Source: Betaproteobacteria bacterium (lineage in GTDB: Bacteria; Pseudomonadota; Gammaproteobacteria; Burkholderiales; SG8-39). From it: a DNA stretch of 33,908 nt. The notes under the pieces are model-generated. The model had not been told where the DNA came from. It saw only the letters and a program-made list of their open reading frames with translations, and searched no databases. Position numbers and translations under genes: made by a program. The DNA is taken from NCBI GenBank assembly GCA_947482825.1, contig CANKMT010000063.1, forward strand, positions 1 to 33,908. Direction: 5' to 3'. This document shows positions 1 to 7,767 of this stretch, one piece after another; within the stretch, counting starts at the first letter, position 1; each line of letters begins with the position of its first letter.

Positions 1-20
1 GCGAGGCACTGACGAAAACG

Positions 21-1307
21 CTATCCCGCGATGTAACTCGCTCGTGCGGCATCGACGCCGGCGCCGCGCGGCAGCTTGAAGCCTTCCGCGGCCAGCACGG
101 TCTCGAGCGCGCCCAGCGTCACCAGCACCGTGTCTTTCCTCGCGTTGTAACCCATTGCGCCGATGCGCCAGATACGGCCGTTCAGCGGGCCGAACGAGGT
201 GCCGATTTCGATGTTGAAGTCATCGAGCAACGCCGTTCGCACGCGCTCGCCGTTCACGCCTTCGGGGATCCAGACGCCGGTGACGTTTGCCATCTTGTGC
301 GCGAGGTCGCCGAAGATGCGCAGGCCCATCGCCTGCAGCCCGGCGACCATCGCGCGCGAAGCGGCGTCATGGCGCGCGAACGCCGCCGCCAGCCCCTCCT
401 GCATCAGGATGCGCCCACACTCGCGGGCGGCGTAGAGCATCGTCGTCGCCTCGGTGTGGTGGTTGAGCGCCTTGTCCGACCAGTAGTCCATCACCATCGC
501 CAGGTCGAAGTAGTTCGAGCCGATGCGCGGACGATCGCCATCGACGGCCCCAGGCGCACGCAGGCCCTGTTCGGTATGGCGGCGGCGCTCGATGATCGCG
601 GCGGCACGCTCGTTGAGCGTAAGCGGCGCGCTGCCCGACGGGCCGGCGAGGCACTTCTGCAGGCCCGCGGTGCAGACGTCGATGTTCCAGGCGTCCACGG
701 GCAAGTCCATGCCGCCGAGGGTCGCGGTAGCGTCCACGTAGAGGATCGCGCCGTGCTCGAGGCAAAGGCGCCCGAGCGCCTCGAGCGGCTGTGCCATCGT
801 GGTCGACGTGTCGCCGTGGCTCACCGCCACGACCTTCGGCCGGAACGCTTTCAGTTCGCGCTCCAGTTGATCGGGCTGGAACACGGTGCCCCACTCGATC
901 TCGACGCCTTTCACCTTGGCGCCGGCGCGCTGGGCGATCTCGACCAACAGGTGGCCGAAGCGGCCGAAGATCGGCACCAGAACGCGGTCGCCCGGCTCGA
1001 CCAGCGACACGATCGCCGCCTCGATGCCTGAGCGAGCCGTGCCGTTCACCAGCATCGTCCAGCGGTTCCGGGTCTGGAACACGCCGCGGTAGATCTCGGA
1101 GACCTCCGCCATGTACTCGCGGAACTGGGGGTCGAACTGGCCGAGCAGCGCCGCGCTCATGGCGCGCAGCACGCGCGGGTCGGCATTGATCGGACCCGGC
1201 CCCATGAGGAGCCGGGGCAAGGGGTTCAGGTCAGCAAAGGAGGCCGGCGCCGGTACTTCCAGCGGCTCTCGGAGTTGCTGCGCTTGCAGTGCCTTCGTTG
1301 AGGGCAA
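21..1307 (-). CDS. Class V PLP aminotransferase (alanine/serine/ureidoglycine-glyoxylate aminotransferase family)
   Basis: Probably a fold-type I PLP transaminase that uses glyoxylate as amino acceptor. The N-terminal region carries LLMGPGPINADPRVL, the usual opening of the AGXT/PucG family. The internal-aldimine lysine is K218 in TAGLQKCLAGPSG, and VDATATLGG supplies the PLP-binding aspartate. At about 428 residues the length is normal. The frame is open to a TTG at 1328, but the only good Shine-Dalgarno (AAGGAG, complement of 1314-1319) lies six bases before a TTG at 1307, so I chose 1307. It lies 72 bases downstream of the MetE-like gene on the same strand and is probably co-transcribed with it. 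The substrate (alanine, serine or ureidoglycine) cannot be told from sequence; no purine-catabolism genes are nearby. Confidence 0.88.
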   Translation of the reverse strand: MPSTKALQAQQLREPLEVPAPASFADLNPLPRLLMGPGPINADPRVLRAMSAALLGQFDPQFREYMAEVSEIYRGVFQTRNRWTMLVNGTARSGIEAAIVSLVEPGDRVLVPIFGRFGHLLVEIAQRAGAKVKGVEIEWGTVFQPDQLERELKAFRPKVVAVSHGDTSTTMAQPLEALGRLCLEHGAILYVDATATLGGMDLPVDAWNIDVCTAGLQKCLAGPSGSAPLTLNERAAAIIERRRHTEQGLRAPGAVDGDRPRIGSNYFDLAMVMDYWSDKALNHHTEATTMLYAARECGRILMQEGLAAAFARHDAASRAMVAGLQAMGLRIFGDLAHKMANVTGVWIPEGVNGERVRTALLDDFNIEIGTSFGPLNGRIWRIGAMGYNARKDTVLVTLGALETVLAAEGFKLPRGAGVDAARASYIAG

Positions 1308-1379
1308 TTCAGACTCCTTTCCTGGCAATACTGAAGTGTGCGCGAAGACGGGTCAACTTCAAGTCCATGATCGACCGGC

Positions 1380-2414
1380 TCACGCCCCGGCGGACTCCCT
1401 CCGCAACACCCGCGCCGCCTCCACCATCGCCCTCAACTTCCCGTCCGCCACGGACCGAGGCAGGTACTTCATGCCGCAGTCCGGCGCAAGGATGACCCTT
1501 TCTTTGGGAATGTACTGCAACGCCCGCTTGATGCGAGCAACCACGGTATCGGCGCTCTCGACAGTGTGGTCGTTCAGGTCCAGGCACCCGACCATGATCT
1601 GCTTGCCGGGCAGGGTCTTCAAAATAGCACAATCCAAATTGGACTGCGCGGTCTCGATCGAAACCTGCTGCACGCCGCACGCGGCCAGCTCGGGCAGGAA
1701 ATCGTAGCCGCTCGGCCGCTCCTGCACGACGGCGGCATACCCGAAGCAGATGTGCACGGCGGTCGTTCCCACGACGCCCTCGAGGGCACGATTCAAAGCC
1801 TTCACGCCGTACTCGCGCGCCTTGTCGGGCCGCGCCTGCATGTATGGCTCGTCGATCTGCACGACGTCCGCGCCGTGCGCAAACAGGTCCTTGATCTCCG
1901 CATTCAGCGCCACGGCGTAGTCCATGGCCGCGGCCTCCTCGGAGGGGTAATGCACGTTCTGCGCCTGCTGCAGCATCGTGAAGGGTCCCGGCACCGTGAT
2001 CTTCACTTGCCTCGTGGTGTGGGCCTTGAGGAACAGCAGGTCCTCCACCTCCACCGCGCGCGTGCGGCGAATCGGCCCGACGATGCGCGGCAGGTAGTTG
2101 GGGCGACCGGAGCGACCGACGATCGACACCGGGTTGTCCTGGTCGATGCCTTCCAAGGCCGTCGCGAAACGGTTCGAGTAACTCTCGCGGCGGATTTCGC
2201 CGTCGGTCACGACGTCGATGCCGATCTCTTCCTGCGCGCGGATGGCGACGAGCGTGGCGTCGTCCTGCGCCTCCTGCAGGTACTGCGCGGGCACCCGCCA
2301 CAGTTCGGTGGCCCGCACGCGCGGCGGAACGCGCTCGAGAAGTTGCGCCTTGTCGATCAGCCAGTCCGGTTGCGGGTAGCTGCCCACGAGGGTGGTTGGA
2401 AACAACAGGCTCAT
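1380..2414 (-). CDS. MetE C-terminal-domain-like cobalamin-independent methyltransferase
   Basis: A stand-alone 344-residue version of the catalytic half of cobalamin-independent methionine synthase; full MetE is about 750 residues. The likely zinc ligands are present: H221 and C223 in VHICFGY, E254 in VSIETAQ and C313 in APDCGMKYL. TTLVGSYPQPDW at the N-terminus is the usual opening of this short family. An ATG at 2414 is preceded by AGGAG at good spacing, which rules out the longer open frame to 2540. Such short paralogues often act on thiols other than homocysteine, or take methyl groups from small methyl donors, so the acceptor here is uncertain. It is first in a minus-strand pair with the aminotransferase and is divergent from a Bug receptor gene. 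Confidence 0.85.
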   Translation of the reverse strand: MSLLFPTTLVGSYPQPDWLIDKAQLLERVPPRVRATELWRVPAQYLQEAQDDATLVAIRAQEEIGIDVVTDGEIRRESYSNRFATALEGIDQDNPVSIVGRSGRPNYLPRIVGPIRRTRAVEVEDLLFLKAHTTRQVKITVPGPFTMLQQAQNVHYPSEEAAAMDYAVALNAEIKDLFAHGADVVQIDEPYMQARPDKAREYGVKALNRALEGVVGTTAVHICFGYAAVVQERPSGYDFLPELAACGVQQVSIETAQSNLDCAILKTLPGKQIMVGCLDLNDHTVESADTVVARIKRALQYIPKERVILAPDCGMKYLPRSVADGKLRAMVEAARVLRRESAGA

Positions 2415-2494
2415 GCAGGGGCTCCTGGGAAGAGTGAAATGGCGTGGCCGGCACGAAGGCCGGGCGATCATAATGGAAGCAGGAGGAAGACAGG

Positions 2495-3445
2495 ATGAGA
2501 CTAATGAAACACCTTGCGGCGGCGTTGCTGCTCGCCGCATCGCACGCCGCCGCGCAGTTCCCCGCCAAGGCGGTCACGATCGTGGTGCCCTTTCCACCGG
2601 GCGCGACCACCGACACCATCGCGCGCGTGATCGCGCAGCAGGCCGCGACGACGCTCGGAAGACCGGTCGTGATCGACAACAAGCCCGGCGCCGAAGGCAT
2701 GCTCGCCGCGCAGGACGTGGCGAAGGCCGCGCCCGACGGGTACCGCATCATGCTCGGCACCTCGGGCAACCTCTCGGTGGTGCCCGCGTCGCGCAAGAAC
2801 CCGCCGTACGACGTCGCTACCGATTTCACGCCGATCGCGGACGTCGGGCGTTACCAGTTCTTCCTGTATGCGAACCCCGAGTTGCCGGCGAAGACCTTCA
2901 GGGAATTCATCGACTACGCAAAGGCCAACCCGGGCAAGCTCAGCTACGGCACGGGCAACAACACCGGGGTCATCAACATGGCGGGGTTCCGCACGGCGCA
3001 TGGCCTCGACATGGTTCACGTGCCGTACAAGGGAGAGCCGCCGGCGATCGTGGACCTGCTGGCCGGCCGGGTGCAGGTGATGGTTGCAACGGGCATCGGC
3101 ATCCCGTATGCGCGCGAAGGCAGGTTGAAGATGCTGGTGGCCCTGTTGCCCGCGCGCAGCCCGCTCGCGCCGGACGTGCCGACGCTGGCCGAGACCGGGC
3201 AGAAGGATCTCGAGGTGATCCTGTTCGCCGGTCTCGTGGGGCCGGCCGGCGTCCCCGCGGGCGTGGTCGAGCGGCTGAACCGAGAATTCAACGCGGCGAT
3301 GAACAATGCCGACGTGATCGCGCAGATCGAGAAACTCGGATTCACGCTGACGCCGGCGCGAGTGGATACGTTTGGCGCGATGTTGAAGGACCAGTTGGCG
3401 GTCTACCGCAAGGCGGTGCGCGATGCGGGGTTGCCGATCGAGTAA
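2495..3445 (+). CDS. Bug-family tripartite tricarboxylate transporter substrate-binding protein
   Basis: Periplasmic solute receptor of the TctC/Bug family, which binds carboxylates or other small molecules. MKHLAAALLLAASHAAAQ is a signal peptide; the mature part opens with FPAKAVTIVVPFPPGATTD, the conserved start of the Bug fold. VHVPYKGEPPAIVDLLAGRVQ is the second family signature. Length is 316 residues, the usual size. An AGGAGGAAGACAGG ribosome site precedes the ATG at 2495; an in-frame ATG at 2504 is also possible. No TctA or TctB membrane partner is in the window, so it is an orphan receptor. It is divergent from the MetE-like gene across an 80-base gap in which I see no convincing promoter pair. 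The ligand is unknown. Confidence 0.92.
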   Translation: MRLMKHLAAALLLAASHAAAQFPAKAVTIVVPFPPGATTDTIARVIAQQAATTLGRPVVIDNKPGAEGMLAAQDVAKAAPDGYRIMLGTSGNLSVVPASRKNPPYDVATDFTPIADVGRYQFFLYANPELPAKTFREFIDYAKANPGKLSYGTGNNTGVINMAGFRTAHGLDMVHVPYKGEPPAIVDLLAGRVQVMVATGIGIPYAREGRLKMLVALLPARSPLAPDVPTLAETGQKDLEVILFAGLVGPAGVPAGVVERLNREFNAAMNNADVIAQIEKLGFTLTPARVDTFGAMLKDQLAVYRKAVRDAGLPIE

Positions 3446-3482
3446 GCGGCGCGCCGGCCGGAGTTCTCTCGCGGATCTTGGT

Positions 3483-3520
3483 GTTGACACATTGGCTATG
3501 TTTGTTGTCAAATCGTCAAC
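3483..3520 (+). promoter_or_regulatory. Palindromic promoter/operator ahead of the regulator-nucleotidyltransferase module
   Basis: TTGACA at 3484-3489 is a perfect -35 hexamer and is repeated inverted as TGTCAA at 3506-3511 with a 16-base spacer. A further inverted half-site GTCAAC (3515-3520) mirrors GTTGAC (3483-3488) and abuts the ATG at 3521. No Shine-Dalgarno separates the repeats from the start codon. If the -10 lies near 3507-3512, transcription would start within a few bases of the ATG and give a leaderless mRNA. Autoregulation by the downstream winged-helix protein is inferred. Confidence 0.55.
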
Positions 3521-4018
3521 ATGCTGCACGCCTACGAACCTGTTCGCGCCCTGTGCGGAAGCGAGGCCCGGTTCCGCCTCGTCAAAGCTCTTTACGAGGC
3601 TCGGGGGGAGGCTTTTCACCTGCGGGGCCTCGCCGCGGCGGCACGGGTGGATCCGAGCCAGGCCCACAGGCTGATCCGTGAGTTCGTGGCCGCAGGGCTG
3701 TGCGATGAGATCCTGGAAACGCCTTTCAAGAAATACAAGGCCGCATCGGGGCATCCGTTGATGGATGCATTGGCCGAGACCTTCCGGACTGCTGCAGCCC
3801 AGGAGGACGAAGAGGAAGAGGTCGACCTTCGCAAGACGCCGGTGCTGCGCTCCTTGTTGTGGACCGGCCGCGAGCGTACGCACATTCCCGCGCGCGAAGC
3901 CTTCAGGCACTACGAGAACAATTGGCGGCAGATCCGCAACGAGCCGATGGGCGCCGGCGAAAAGCGGCTGCTCGACCGGCTGGCGAAGGACTACGGGCGC
4001 GGCCTGATCAATGGCTGA
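3521..4018 (+). CDS. Winged-helix regulator, presumed antitoxin/autorepressor of an AbiEii-type module
   Basis: A 165-residue protein whose first 70 residues form an ArsR/MarR-like winged helix: HLRGLAAAARVDPSQAHRLI is the helix-turn-helix and GLCDEILETPFKKYKA the wing. A strongly acidic stretch (EDEEEEVD, about residues 90-98) links to a helical tail. It overlaps the nucleotidyltransferase gene by eight bases, so translation is coupled. The start is fixed by the palindromic promoter, which ends exactly at the ATG. In type IV AbiE systems the first gene encodes an antitoxin with an N-terminal winged helix that represses its own promoter; this protein fits that role but lacks an obvious full AbiEi C-terminal domain. 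Antitoxin activity is inference; DNA binding is well supported. Confidence 0.75.
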   Translation: MLHAYEPVRALCGSEARFRLVKALYEARGEAFHLRGLAAAARVDPSQAHRLIREFVAAGLCDEILETPFKKYKAASGHPLMDALAETFRTAAAQEDEEEEVDLRKTPVLRSLLWTGRERTHIPAREAFRHYENNWRQIRNEPMGAGEKRLLDRLAKDYGRGLING

Positions 4019-4724
4019 GTTTCACCGGCTATTGCATCGACGGATTGCAGGAATCCTCGCGCGCATGGACGCCGGTTTCCTCGAGCAGGCCGAATGCTTT
4101 TTCGGCGGCGGCACCCAGCTTGCGATGTCGCACGGGGAGTATCGCGAGTCCCGCGATATCGATTTCCTCGTTTCGTCGTCCAAGGGTTTGCGCGCCCTGA
4201 GGGAAACCGTCAGCGAGCGATCGCTGGGAAAACTCTTCAAGGGGCGGATCTTCCTCGAGCGCGAGGTGCGCGCCGAGCGTGATGCGATTCGGACCTTCAT
4301 CAAGGAAGACGCATCGGCGGCGCCGATCAAGTTCGAGATCGTGGTCGAGGCGCGGATCGACCTGAAGGGCTCGCTGGATCGCGCGCTGGGCGTGCCGATC
4401 CTGGATTTGCGATACGGCATCGCCGAGAAGCTCATGGCCAATGCCGACCGGGGCCGCGCAAAGGAGCATCGGGCGCGCGACCTGGTCGACCTTGCGTTCA
4501 TCAGTCTCCAGGCCGACGACAAGGAATTCCATGCCGGCCGCAAGATTGCCGAAGTTCCCTACGGCCGGGTGATCCTGAGGGAACTCGACGAAGTGCTGAA
4601 GATGCTGTGCCTCGATCCGAAGTACCGATCGCAGTGCGTATCGGATCTCATGATCGAGAACCCGAAGGCGCTCATGAAGGGCCTGGATAGGCTCCAGGCC
4701 CTCAAGCGAGCACGCCGACAGTAG
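4011..4724 (+). CDS. AbiEii/AbiGii-family nucleotidyltransferase (putative toxin)
   Basis: A DUF1814-type nucleotidyltransferase of 237 residues. The polymerase-beta-like motif is clear: FFGGGTQLAMSHGEYRESRDIDFLV, with the GG-S loop at about 32-40 and the metal-binding DID at 49-51. A later EKLMANADRGRAKEHRARDLVDLAF matches the conserved K...R...RDLVDL segment of the family. Relatives (AbiEii, MenT) transfer nucleotides to tRNA or other acceptors and stop growth, sometimes during phage infection. The gene starts inside the end of the winged-helix gene (ATGG at 4011, upstream stop at 4016-4018). Downstream it converges with the broken hydrolase gene after 45 bases. Toxicity and the nucleotide and RNA targets are not visible in sequence; the enzyme could also be a housekeeping relative. 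Confidence 0.82.
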   Translation: MAEFHRLLHRRIAGILARMDAGFLEQAECFFGGGTQLAMSHGEYRESRDIDFLVSSSKGLRALRETVSERSLGKLFKGRIFLEREVRAERDAIRTFIKEDASAAPIKFEIVVEARIDLKGSLDRALGVPILDLRYGIAEKLMANADRGRAKEHRARDLVDLAFISLQADDKEFHAGRKIAEVPYGRVILRELDEVLKMLCLDPKYRSQCVSDLMIENPKALMKGLDRLQALKRARRQ

Positions 4725-4769
4725 GAACAGGGGAACCTTGCGGGCTCCCCCGTACCCCCTCGCGCCGGA

Positions 4770-5672
4770 TCAGGTCCCCCGCCCCCACAACCCGCACATC
4801 CGCCGCGCCATGAAAGGCAGCCCCGCAGCATAGCCGGGCCAGTTCTCGTACTTCGGCATTTTGAATTCCTTCTCGGCCTGGTCCCAGCACTTGCCGGCCT
4901 GCGCCATCACCTTCATCTCGGCCGAGGCGTCCTTCAGCAGCTGGAGCTGGTCGCGCACGTCCTGCTTGGTGCCGAGGCGATCCCCCGGGCCGGGGTGACC
5001 CGGGATCAGCGTGGCCCAGTCCATGTCGATCACTTTCTGCATGAATTGCTCGGTCTCCAGCGGGTGGAAGTCGATTAGCCCGCGGCCGGGGAACGTGCCG
5101 ACGGGAATCGTATCGACGATGAAGAGGATGCCGTACTGGGGCAGGCGCATGACCAGCGTCGAGTCGGAGTGGTTGAGGCCGTGGTAGGAGAGCTCGAGGA
5201 TCGTGCCGCCTAACCGGATCACATGGCCATCGTCGCCAACGACCTGGTCGGGTAGAACGGTGTGCGGGTCTTGCAGCAGACGGAGCCTCTCGCCTGCCCG
5301 CTTGTGCGCGATCACCGTCGCGCCGGCATCCTTGAACGCCTTGCCGCCCGCGATGTGGTCGTAGTGGTGGTGGCTTTAGACGAGGTACTTGATCGGCTGG
5401 CTGGTGACCTTGCGGATTTCATCGAGGTACTGCTGCCCGCCCGTGGGCCGCCCGTAGGCGACCGGGTCGGTGGCGATCACGCCGTCCGTGGTTACGACGA
5501 ACATCGCCTGGTGTGCGCCGTTGCGAAAGACGTAGACATTGTCGGCGCCGGGCACCTTGGTGGTTGCGATTACGGGCCGTGCGGGGGCTTGCGCCTGTGC
5601 AAGGCCGAAGGGAACAAACAGGGTTGCCGCCAGGGCAAGCGCGGCCGTGAAGCCGCCGAAGGTGCGGTGCAT
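4770..5672 (-). pseudogene. Secreted metallo-beta-lactamase-fold hydrolase interrupted by one in-frame stop
   Basis: The gene starts at ATG 5672 (AGGAG ribosome site) with signal peptide MHRTFGGFTAALALAATLF and ends at 4770. Both halves are in the same frame and intact, but a TAA (complement of 5376-5378) stands where the family usually has an aromatic residue just before the zinc motif: KYLV-stop-SHHHYDHIAGG. A single base at 5376 (T for G) would restore TAC, tyrosine. Later metal ligands are present: H in LSYHGLNHSDS, D in FIVDTIP and H in PGHPGPGD. Without readthrough only the signal peptide and first strands would be made. The intact downstream half suggests a very recent mutation or a sequence error. 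The function would be periplasmic hydrolysis of an unknown substrate. Confidence 0.82.
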
Positions 5673-5830
5673 TTCTTTCTCCTGGAAAGTTGGGGACGGT
5701 GTCGAAGCGACGCAAGTTTCGATGAGATTTCGCATAGCGGTCAAGCGCCAGATCGGGTCGGGGGCGCGGTGTATGATCCATTCGAAATTGCATCGCGGAA
5801 AAGTGGAATAAAGCGCGTCGGAGAGGTGTT

Positions 5831-6808
5831 ATGGCAGCGGTCTTATCGCAACAGCAGATTCCGGTGATCGGCTTCCGGCCTTTTCTGGAGAGCCACGAGG
5901 CGGGCAAAGCGCGCGTCGCGCGCGAAATCGCGCGGGCCTGCCAGGACATAGGGTTCTTTTACCTGTCCGACCACGGCATCCCGCAATCGAAGATCGACGC
6001 GATGTTCGCTTCGTCCAAACGGTTTTTCGACCAGCCCGAAGAGGTCAAGCTCGATCCAAGCTTGCGCATCACCATGGAGCGCAATCGCGGCTACCAGCCG
6101 CTCAAGTCGCGCCTGTACGGCAATGCCGGCGCGCCGGACCTCAATGAAGGCTTCAAGTACCAGCGCGAGCTTCCCGCCGACGACCCCGACGTGCTGGCCG
6201 GCGACCGCGTGCATGGCCTCAATCGCTGGCCGCAGAACCTGCCGATGGAATGGCGCACGCCGCTGATCGAATATTTCGACGCGGTCGAGGCGCTGGGCAA
6301 GAAGCTGCTCTGCGGCTTTGCGCTCGCGCTGGACTTGCCCGAGACCTATTTCCACGCCTTCTACAGGAAACCGCTCACCCAGATCACGCTGCTGCACTAC
6401 CCGCCGCAGCCGCCCGCGGACCCGGGCGACCACTACGGCATCCGTCCGCACACCGACGAGACGAGCTTCACGATCCTGATGCAGGACGAAGTCGGCGGCT
6501 TCCAGTTGCGCCTCAAGGACGAGTGGATCGACGCCACGCCGATCCCGGGCACTTTCCTCATCAACATCGGCGACTGGATGGCGCGCTGGACCAACGACCG
6601 CTTCGCCTCGACCATGCACCGCGCCTACAACCGCAAGGGGCGCGAGCGCTATTCGGCGCCGTACTTCGCGATCCCCGATTACGATGCGGTGGTCGAATGC
6701 CTGCCGACCTGCCATGGCCCCGCCAACCCGGCCAAGTACCCGCCGCAGCATGTGGGCGATTCGATCAAGAAGCGCTTCTCGACCAACTGGACCAAGGACA
6801 AGAAATGA
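5831..6808 (+). CDS. Isopenicillin-N-synthase-like 2-oxoglutarate/Fe(II) dioxygenase
   Basis: A 325-residue oxygenase of the IPNS/flavone-synthase type. The N-terminal DIOX_N part (IPVIGFRPFL, ACQDIGFFYLSDHGIP) leads into the jelly-roll core. Iron ligands are H207 and D209 in HTDETSFTIL and H263 in STMHRAYN; the 2-oxoglutarate-binding pair is R273-x-S275 in RYSAPYF. All are intact, so it should be active in hydroxylation or oxidative ring chemistry. A GGAGAGG ribosome site precedes the ATG. It is first in a six-gene operon; its stop overlaps the next start (ATGA). The company of a receptor, CoA ligase and enoyl-CoA hydratase suggests it prepares a substrate for CoA activation, but the substrate is unknown. 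Confidence 0.88.
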   Translation: MAAVLSQQQIPVIGFRPFLESHEAGKARVAREIARACQDIGFFYLSDHGIPQSKIDAMFASSKRFFDQPEEVKLDPSLRITMERNRGYQPLKSRLYGNAGAPDLNEGFKYQRELPADDPDVLAGDRVHGLNRWPQNLPMEWRTPLIEYFDAVEALGKKLLCGFALALDLPETYFHAFYRKPLTQITLLHYPPQPPADPGDHYGIRPHTDETSFTILMQDEVGGFQLRLKDEWIDATPIPGTFLINIGDWMARWTNDRFASTMHRAYNRKGRERYSAPYFAIPDYDAVVECLPTCHGPANPAKYPPQHVGDSIKKRFSTNWTKDKK

Positions 6809-7764
6809 GCCGCCTGCTTGCCGTGTTGTTCCTCGTCTTGTCCTGCGCGGCCGCGCAGGCGCAGACCTATCCGGCCAAGCCGATCCGCGTTGTGGTGCCG
6901 TTCCCGCCCGGCGGAAGCATCGACATCATGGCGCGGCGCCTCGCGATCCCGCTCACCGCCAAGCTCGGCCAGTCGGTGGTGGTCGAGAACCGCGCCGGCG
7001 CCGGCAGCATCGTCGGGGGCACGTTTGTCGCGCAGGCGCCGAACGACGGCTACACGCTGCTGTTCGCGTCATCAAGCACGCTGACGCTCGCGCCGGCAAT
7101 CTCGCCTAAGCTGCCGTACGACCCGAACAAGGACTTCACCCCGGTGTCGCTGATCGGCGATCTGCCTTTTCTCCTGCTCGTGCATCCGTCGGTGCCGGCC
7201 AGCAACGTGCGCGACCTGATCGCGCTGGCAAAGGCGCGCCCCGGCCAGATGAACTACTCGTCGTTCGGCAACGCCACCACCAACCATTTCTTCGGCGAGA
7301 TGCTCAACTCGATGGGCGGCGTGAAGATCACGCACGTTCCGTACAAGGGCGGCGCGCCGGCCCTCACTGCGCTGATCGCTGGCGAAGTGCAGATCATGTT
7401 CGATTCCACGCCGGCTTCGATGCCGCGGGTGCAGGCCGGTTCGGTCAAGGCCCTGGGCATCACGTCGGCGAAACGAGTGGCCTCTTACCCGAACATCCCG
7501 ACCATCGCCGAGCAGGCGTTGCCCGATCTCGTCGGCGGCGCGTGGTTCGGCGTTTTGGGACCCGGCGGAATGTCCGAGCAGATCGTGAACCTGCTGCACA
7601 AGGAAATCATCGACTCGCTGGCCGCGCCGGAAATGAAGGCCGAGTTCGCCAAGAATGGCGTCGAGATGATCGGCAGCACGCCGCGCGAGTTCGCCGAATT
7701 CATCCGCCGCGAGACGATTCGCTGGACGAAGATCGCGCGCGACAACAATATCCGCGCGGAATAG
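6805..7764 (+). CDS. Bug-family tripartite tricarboxylate transporter substrate-binding protein
   Basis: Second Bug receptor of the window, 319 residues. MSRLLAVLFLVLSCAAAQAQ is the signal peptide, followed by TYPAKPIRVVVPFPPGGSID and, later, THVPYKGGAPALTALIAGEVQ. The start at 6805 overlaps the oxygenase stop by four bases, so the much longer upstream open frame is not coding. The acyl-CoA synthetase follows after three bases. No TctAB permease accompanies it. Its position inside a catabolic operon suggests that it binds the operon's substrate or signals its presence. Confidence 0.92.
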   Translation: MSRLLAVLFLVLSCAAAQAQTYPAKPIRVVVPFPPGGSIDIMARRLAIPLTAKLGQSVVVENRAGAGSIVGGTFVAQAPNDGYTLLFASSSTLTLAPAISPKLPYDPNKDFTPVSLIGDLPFLLLVHPSVPASNVRDLIALAKARPGQMNYSSFGNATTNHFFGEMLNSMGGVKITHVPYKGGAPALTALIAGEVQIMFDSTPASMPRVQAGSVKALGITSAKRVASYPNIPTIAEQALPDLVGGAWFGVLGPGGMSEQIVNLLHKEIIDSLAAPEMKAEFAKNGVEMIGSTPREFAEFIRRETIRWTKIARDNNIRAE

Positions 7765-7767
7765 CGC

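Noticed and set aside
2415..2494. Promoters in the gap between the MetE-like gene and the Bug receptor
   Set aside because: CATAAT at 2469-2474 could be a -10, but no -35 matches at 16-18 bases; too weak to list.
4681..4699. GCCTGGA-N5-TCCAGGC hairpin as terminator of the nucleotidyltransferase gene
   Set aside because: It lies inside the coding region before the stop and has no T-run; likely chance.
5673..5830. Promoter for the oxygenase operon
   Set aside because: TATGAT (5772-5777) and TTGCAT (5788-5793) occur but lack partners at proper spacing.
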